A stretch of 64,000 nt of DNA from Triglochin maritima (lineage: Eukaryota > Streptophyta > Magnoliopsida > Alismatales > Juncaginaceae), in contig OY821772.1 of NCBI GenBank assembly GCA_963682175.1, positions 16,670,743 through 16,734,742 on the forward strand, written 5' to 3'. Position numbers and translations under genes: made by a program. Position 1 is the first letter of the stretch. The number at the start of each line of letters is the position of its first letter. This document shows positions 58,354 through 64,000 of this stretch, one piece after another. Under the pieces are notes generated by a model, which was not told the origin of the DNA, searched no databases, and saw only the letters and a list, made by a program, of their open reading frames with translations.

Positions 58354-59768
58354 TGTTGAACGTTTTATTTTAAACCGCAAGTGCACGGCCGCGATGAAGC
58401 GGTGGCAAGTACGGGTCGTCCTCAGGGAGGTGAGCAGCCTCTTATTTGCACGAAATCAAGTGGCGAAAATAATGGGGAAGAGAGTTGGTTACGCTACTCT
58501 ACACTAAACTACGCTAAGAAGTACGAAATGCGAAACAAAGAAATAAACGATCAAATAAAAACTAAGCTAAGAACAAAATAGAAGTGCTGGAATTTCAGGA
58601 ATGGAAAACCCCTAAGGGGTGGAGTGAGTGCACACAAGCAAAGAGGTGGGTGTAGAATACATTCTTTAAGCACATGAAGGTGGTGTTTATCAAGCATAGG
58701 AAGTGTCTAAATGTTATGACAAAACCTATCAATCTATTCACCAACTTAGTTGATTAACATTTACATATGCAAGGTGTTTATTTCAGAACCTAAACAAGCA
58801 TGAGAGGTGTCTAATCATTTTGGCAAAACTCATCAAGTTGTAAATTCTATCCTAAACAAGCAAGCATACATTCATGTTTAATCAACACATTGAAATTAAA
58901 GCATTCATCCCATTCTCTAATGCATGTATGTACATCTACTCCACCCCCCAAAGGGGATGGAACTACTCACTAAACATTACACTAATTATTAAACTATGGA
59001 AAGAAAGCATATTAAAACTAAGCTAGAATTAAAAGACGATTAAACTAAAACATGCACAAACAATAAAAGAAGCGTAAAACAAACAATGAAAGAAACATAA
59101 AACTTTATTGATAAAATGACTCACATTAAAAGTAGCATCCTCCTACTTTAGTGTGTGCTTCAAGGCCTCACTTCTAGTAGGAAGAATAGCCACTTAAAAT
59201 ATGGAGTGATTACAAGAGGAGGTGAAGAGTTCTATTTATAGGCATGAGAAAAGCTAATCCGGGACAATCCCCCGATGTGGGACTAAACCAACACCAAAAA
59301 TAGCCTAAACGAACATTAATACAAGTCCAGGAGAAATCTTGGCAGATCTGGGCTAATCCAGACCGCCAATTGGCGGTTCCAGACCGCCAATTGGCGGTCC
59401 AAAATGCCCGGATCCGGTTGAGTTTTATTCTGGGCTTTCCTTTGTGCTTTTGGTGGTCTTTGATGCATCTACCTCGTTTGTTGGAGCTCCGACCCGAATC
59501 CAATTGCTAAAATACTTCCCATGATGGTGTGAAGTATTCTGTTTTACTATTAGATCCCTCTGTCTTGCGTTCAGGTCCTTTTTCCTTGCATCTTGGTCCC
59601 CAGATCTCACAATCCAGTCCTTTTTTCCAGCTTTTGGGTCCTTTTATGATTCATCTCTTCAAACCTATTTATTCCTGAAAACTAAACATAAAACTCGTAA
59701 CATAGCATTGTTTAGGTGAAAGATAATGGATATAAGATACAAATATGAGCATGAAATGATGTCAATCA
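58354..59768 (-). repeat. E6 3' LTR (subfamily B, 1415 bp)
   Basis: On the plus strand TGTTGAACG to GATGTCAATCA. Palindromes at 59361-59378 and 59382-59399, minus-strand TATAAATAG at 59232-59240, and purine tract complement aatacccccacacc from 59769. Confidence 0.95.
59361..59399. promoter_or_regulatory. paired palindromes in E6 LTR
   Basis: GACCGCCAATTGGCGGTT and, 21 bp later, the perfect GACCGCCAATTGGCGGTC. E6 has the CCAATTGG form although the closely related E5 has the CTAATTAG form. Confidence 0.85.
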
Positions 59769-61294
59769 AATACCCCCACACCTAACTTTTGCTAGTCCCG
59801 AGCAAAACAAATAAAGAGAAAAGCATGCGAAAAAATAAGAAATCCTAACTCACTTTCGTAGGAATCACGGTTGCACTTAGCACGTGCAACAAGCCGTTAA
59901 ACCTCCTTGTCGCCAAGGAGGAGGAGTGTTGTCTCCTGAGGGTTTTCAGCGGATATACCCACAAAATCCGAACAAGATGCATTAATCAATCTAGCTACAC
60001 GACTCGTTGGACTTATTTTATCGATCATGGGACGCGGTAATACTACGGGTCGACTCTATATATGTAATCAGTCCACACACCTAGCCTAATGAGTTATTCG
60101 TGAGAGTTAACTAAGGAATTAAGTGAAAGACGTGGGCAACCTTAACTTCTAAATGTGATACAATGTGTAAAGTCCATTTTGGTTCTTATTTGACTCTTTT
60201 TTTTCTTTTTCTTTTTCTTTTTCTTCTTATTTTTTCTTTTTCTTTGGAGCATTTTATTGGTTGGTGTTTGATTCTCCCAGGGTCAGGTTTCGTGCATCAT
60301 TGCCTATGAGGACTTACACTATCACGTACACCTTCCCCCAAATCTCCACATAGGGCGATCCCTACCACCCGTGTAACGGGAGTTCGGTCGGTGCATCCCA
60401 AGTCAGATGACTCGAAAGCACCAGGCACAAGGTCCCCTCAGACCTACTTTCCCGAGTGATAGGAGCCGTGCGAGAAGAGAGAACACCACTTATTTATTTA
60501 TCTACATGGGAACCAAAACCCCTACACTTAAGTTTCACAAAAAGAGATTAAGGACCCTTGACTACGACAAACTTCCTTATACTAACAGACACGAATTATT
60601 TAACTCACTAGGTTCAGGGTGGACTTCTTTAAATGTTTGAGTGCTGAAACCCTATGATTACACGCCCCCCGAGGGAAAACCGGGGTGCATCCTAACGACT
60701 CGATAAGACCTAAAGTCAGTAAACTAGAAATCCTAATGCATCAAGTTCAAGACAATTTTGGGAGCTTTCTTTTTACTTTGCCTCTCAACGGTTTTGCACA
60801 TGCTAAACACACGCAAAACCCACAAAAACATTTTCTTTCGCAAACACATGAAGATTTTGAAAGAAATGTGAAAATTTTAAAGCACTCGGCAAGCAAAAGG
60901 AGACAAGTCACCCAAGGATCATGGCAAGCAGATATATCAATGTTAAATGCGGCACACTAACATGACCCTAGCAGTACAAACAAACGAAAATAAAACCAAA
61001 GGAAAAAGACTCGACTATGTACACACGTAAAACACCCCCCCACACCTACTTCATGCATTGTCCTCAATGAATGTGAACAAGATACTACATGGATACATGC
61101 ATGAAAAAGGAAAGATCTCACCAACATGAAGTACAAAGGGACGTTCAGGGTCATGTTGATGGACACAAACCCAAATTCCCTCAAAACCTGTGAGAAGCTG
61201 AAGAAGGGAGATAAATACGTGAAGAGATTGGGCCCAAGTACACACGGGTTGGGGCCCACAACAATCGATGCTCACTGAAGGAGTCTTTTATTTC

Positions 61295-61330
<36 letters not shown>

Positions 61331-61381
61331 GATTTTTAACATGATATATACAGCAGCAACGATATTCTCATAATCATTTGG
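59769..61381 (-). other. E6 3' non-coding region
   Basis: Homologous to 52349-53917 on the other strand. It contains the hairpin (complement at 60368-60380), a T-rich tract (60196-60245) and a long poly-T tract (61290-61332) just after the polyprotein stop on the minus strand. No supported gene. Confidence 0.75.
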
Positions 61382-64000
61382 TCAAGGAACATCAAATGAG
61401 AACATCAAGTCATGAGGACCAGAGACTTGCTGAGATGGGCAAACTTCACCGGTACTCTGAGGTGTCATGAGGGGTGAAAGGTCAAAGCTGAAAGGCTCGA
61501 ACCCCTCATGATATTGGTTGGGTGTGGGCAACAAAGAATGAAGTTGTGTTGCCTCACTAGGGTTTAATTGCTCATCGAAAAAAACCGTCCAACCAATAGG
61601 CGGGTGCATCGGAATGAGTTCCTCAGGCTCATTCGATGGATGCAGCAGACCTGCATCACTAAAAATGGGGCTTCTCCCCAAGTCATCCAACAAGGACCTC
61701 CCACCATCATTTAGATCATCAAGCATAAGCTCGGTCATAGGTGGGTCCTTGTTGGAGTCAAAATGAAGCTCAAATGGCTCAATGGCCATGGGACATGAGG
61801 TAGAGACACCTTCTGGTATAGGCATATGATGAGGTGTCTCATTCTCACTAGTACTCTCAACTGAATCATGCAACGAACACTCCCTTTGGACATTCATGTT
61901 TGAGGCCAGCTCACTCTGTTGCATTGCAAAGACAGGCAATGAGTCTTCGCTGAGCCTACAAACATTCTCAACGGGTTGCATTGGTGTTAGAGGTGTTCGT
62001 TGATTTTGTGGTGCTTTCTCCAATTGGCGGATGAGATTGAGATTTAAAGGTTCATCCATGGGTTCCTGTTGCCTACCAGAGTTGAACACATGAAACTCGG
62101 CACTCATGTTACCGAATGAGAGCTTCATGAGACCATTTCTACAATTAATCAAGGCATTGGAGGTTGCCAGAAATGGTCTACCCAAAATCAAAGGTATTTG
62201 AGAGTGGGTGTTCGCAACAGGATTGGTATCGAGGACAACAAAATCGACTGGAAATATAAAATCTCCAACTTTGATAAGCACGTCCTCGATAATCCCCATG
62301 GGAATACGAATGGATCTATCCGCCAATTGGAGGGTGATCTTCGTTGGTTTCAATTCTCCCAAGTTTAACTGTTGATAAACAGAGAATGGGAGGAGGTTGA
62401 CCGCTGATCCTAAATCAAGCAAAACATTGCTCAATCTAGTGTCCCCTATCGTACACTGAATAGTAGGACACCCAGGGTCCTTGTATTTTGTGTAGGTAGG
62501 ATTGGACAAAAGTGAGCTGATATTTGCAGCCAAGAATGCTTTCTTAGGAACATTGGTCTTCCTCTTGGTTGTGCAGAGATCCTTCAACACTTTGGCATAT
62601 TGAGGTATTTGTTGGATGACATCCAACAAGGGGATGTTAACCTTTACTTGCTTAAACACCTCTACTATCTTGTCCATGTTGTCACTCTGCTTTTTGGTTA
62701 ACCTACTTGGATAGGGAGCTTTTGGCAGGTAGGTTTTCTGCTGTGCCTGAGAAAAAAGCTTTGGTGTATTACCCTCACCCTCAGCTTCTTCGTCACCACC
62801 ATTCCCACTGAGGGGCTGCATAGATGGTGGTGGGTGTGGCAAGGAAATGTGATTGTCAACCTGTTTTCCATTCCTTAAGGTCACAATGGAATTGACATGG
62901 TGAACAGGTTCCTCCACATGGTTCACTTGCCTCCCCCGAGGTACCACATTCTCATTTTGCATTTGTTGTTGTTGGTACATGCGGGGGTTAGCCTCAGGCT
63001 GGCTAGGAAAAGACCCTCTCTCTCTTTCATGTACAGACTGAGCCAATTGGCCCATCTGAAGCTCTAGAGATTTCATGGTCTGCTGATTTGAAGTGAGAAC
63101 TTGACTTGTGGTAGACATAAAATTTTTCATTGAGTTTTCAAGTCCACGAGTCAAGGTCTCAAGCGAATTGAATCGAGTTTCCATATTATTGGAATTTGGG
63201 AAACCCGATTGATTGGTGTTTTGCGCTTGGGGTGGCTGATAGGATTGCGCATGCATGGGAGGTTGGTGTGATTGGTAAGGTGGTCTAGAGGAGTTTGAAG
63301 GACCACCCGGGGCATTATTTTGGTTCCATGAAAAATTGGGGTGGTTCCTCCATCCAGGGTTATAAGATGATGAGTATGGGTCATTCCTAGCTCTGTCATA
63401 GATGGCGTTGACACGCTCCATCTCAGGAGGAATGGACTCACACTCGCTCTCTACATGACCTATCCTACCACATGAATGACAAGGAACTGGACCAGATGTG
63501 GACATGTGAGGTGCACTTTGTCGGTTTTGGAGCTCAATCGAATCCATACGGCGCATTAAGGCCGCCATGCGTGCCTCGGTGGCCGTAGTGGTATCGATAG
63601 CAAATGCGGCACCCGATCTAGTCGAGTTTGCACTCGCGATCCTCGCTCCTATACTAGATGATGCAGGTGGTTTCCTCACACTCTCCCACTGCATGGTTTT
63701 CTCAGCGAGGTCTTCTAGGAAGGCCCATGCCTCCCTTTCATCCTTTCCCAAAAACTCTCCTTGACACATGGACTCAAGGAGCGTTCTGGACGGGATGTGA
63801 AGACCCTCATACACAATCTGACAAAGACGCCACAACTCAATGCCATGGTGAGGGCACGAGGATAGTAGCTCTTTGAACCTCTCAAGATATGCATGAAATG
63901 GTTCGGTCTCATGTTGATAGAACGAATTGATTTCGTTCCTCAATTTTTGAGTCCGATGATTAGGAAAGTACTTCTTGAGGAATGCAGATTGAAACTCATC
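61382..64000 (-). CDS. E6 gag-protease-tail polyprotein, open to the window edge
   Basis: An uninterrupted minus-strand frame of more than 870 codons, partial at its 5' end because it runs off the window (the segment begins DEFQSAFLKKYFP, inside the gag domain). It has an intact knuckle CHSCGRIGHVESEC near residues 190-205 of the visible part. The protease has LLDLGSAVNLLPFSV, LQLADRSIRIPMG and PVDFVVLD. The tail holds ELIPMHPPIGW and ends FSFDVP. The stop that breaks E5 is a sense codon here. The product would form virus-like particles and process Gag. RT, RNase H and integrase are absent, so copying would need a relative's enzymes. Confidence 0.9.
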   Translation of the reverse strand, partial: DEFQSAFLKKYFPNHRTQKLRNEINSFYQHETEPFHAYLERFKELLSSCPHHGIELWRLCQIVYEGLHIPSRTLLESMCQGEFLGKDEREAWAFLEDLAEKTMQWESVRKPPASSSIGARIASANSTRSGAAFAIDTTTATEARMAALMRRMDSIELQNRQSAPHMSTSGPVPCHSCGRIGHVESECESIPPEMERVNAIYDRARNDPYSSSYNPGWRNHPNFSWNQNNAPGGPSNSSRPPYQSHQPPMHAQSYQPPQAQNTNQSGFPNSNNMETRFNSLETLTRGLENSMKNFMSTTSQVLTSNQQTMKSLELQMGQLAQSVHERERGSFPSQPEANPRMYQQQQMQNENVVPRGRQVNHVEEPVHHVNSIVTLRNGKQVDNHISLPHPPPSMQPLSGNGGDEEAEGEGNTPKLFSQAQQKTYLPKAPYPSRLTKKQSDNMDKIVEVFKQVKVNIPLLDVIQQIPQYAKVLKDLCTTKRKTNVPKKAFLAANISSLLSNPTYTKYKDPGCPTIQCTIGDTRLSNVLLDLGSAVNLLPFSVYQQLNLGELKPTKITLQLADRSIRIPMGIIEDVLIKVGDFIFPVDFVVLDTNPVANTHSQIPLILGRPFLATSNALINCRNGLMKLSFGNMSAEFHVFNSGRQQEPMDEPLNLNLIRQLEKAPQNQRTPLTPMQPVENVCRLSEDSLPVFAMQQSELASNMNVQRECSLHDSVESTSENETPHHMPIPEGVSTSCPMAIEPFELHFDSNKDPPMTELMLDDLNDGGRSLLDDLGRSPIFSDAGLLHPSNEPEELIPMHPPIGWTVFFDEQLNPSEATQLHSLLPTPNQYHEGFEPFSFDLSPLMTPQSTGEVCPSQQVSGPHDLMFSFDVP

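Larger units (their letters stand above)
58354..64000 (-). mobile_element. E6: non-autonomous Athila element, 3' part
   Basis: Minus strand: 3' LTR 58354-59768, 3' non-coding region 59769-61381, gag-pro-tail frame 61382 to beyond the right edge. Same layout and very similar sequence to E5. It is inserted in the E3 leader. Confidence 0.9.

Noticed and set aside
4982..59399. The spaced palindromes as a CRISPR-like or bacterial operator array
   Set aside because: Only one or two units occur per site, with a fixed 3 bp gap and no spacers, always inside plant LTRs or leaders.
61290..61332. Poly-T tract as a poly(A) tail of a LINE or SINE insertion
   Set aside because: It lies at the same place as A-rich runs in related elements, without flanking duplication or LINE/SINE sequence.
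1..64000. tRNA, rRNA or other host non-coding RNA genes
   Set aside because: tRNA-like strings found (TGGTATCAGAGCC, TGGCGCCGTTGCCGGGGA) are primer binding sites beside LTRs. No cloverleaf or rRNA sequence was recognised by eye.

Overview
The window is plant nuclear DNA made almost entirely of nested LTR retrotransposons. I see no host gene, no tRNA or rRNA gene and no prokaryotic feature. The plant assignment rests on Athila-type Ty3/gypsy proteins (FMDD reverse transcriptase, DLG protease, primer site matching tRNA-Asp) and Sirevirus-type Ty1/copia gag with its long palindrome-rich LTRs. Species cannot be told from the sequence.

Layout. Positions 1-4609 hold an old minus-strand chromovirus relic with two degenerate ~70 bp repeat fields. 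Positions 4610-14007 hold E1, a decayed Athila-type element (5' LTR 4610-6162, gag-pro remnant, a TRIM at 9100-9540), followed by a duplicated 3' region with LTRs of a different subfamily (11111-11597 and 12486-14007). Positions 14008-15752 are a minus-strand Sirevirus fragment. From 15753 to beyond the right edge runs one minus-strand Athila element, E3 (3' LTR 15753-17179), split by three insertions: E4 (18485-43237, TSD GCCAC), E5 (46729-55331, TSD CCTGG) and E6 (58354 to beyond 64000). E4 itself carries a 12.6 kb Sirevirus-derived array in its 5' LTR (18948-31521, TSD GGTTT) and a solo LTR in its leader (33485-35018, TSD ATCGT).

How the parts relate. E3 and E4 have the autonomous layout (gag, protease, RT, RNase H, integrase) but are broken by stops and frameshifts. 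E1, E5 and E6 share a different layout: gag and protease continue into a C-terminal tail of about 130-150 residues, and RT, RNase H and integrase are absent. They would need those enzymes in trans from E3/E4-like relatives. The Sirevirus-derived array has four 1543 bp LTRs alternating with three 2134 bp internal regions, at an exact 3677 bp period. Each internal region encodes only a gag-like frame without the usual CCHC knuckle.

The most striking non-coding signal is a pair of 18 bp palindromes (type GACCGCCAATTGGCGGTC) set 21 bp apart. It occurs in the upstream part of nearly every Athila LTR here and again in the leaders. In one subfamily both arms have changed together, so symmetry is kept.
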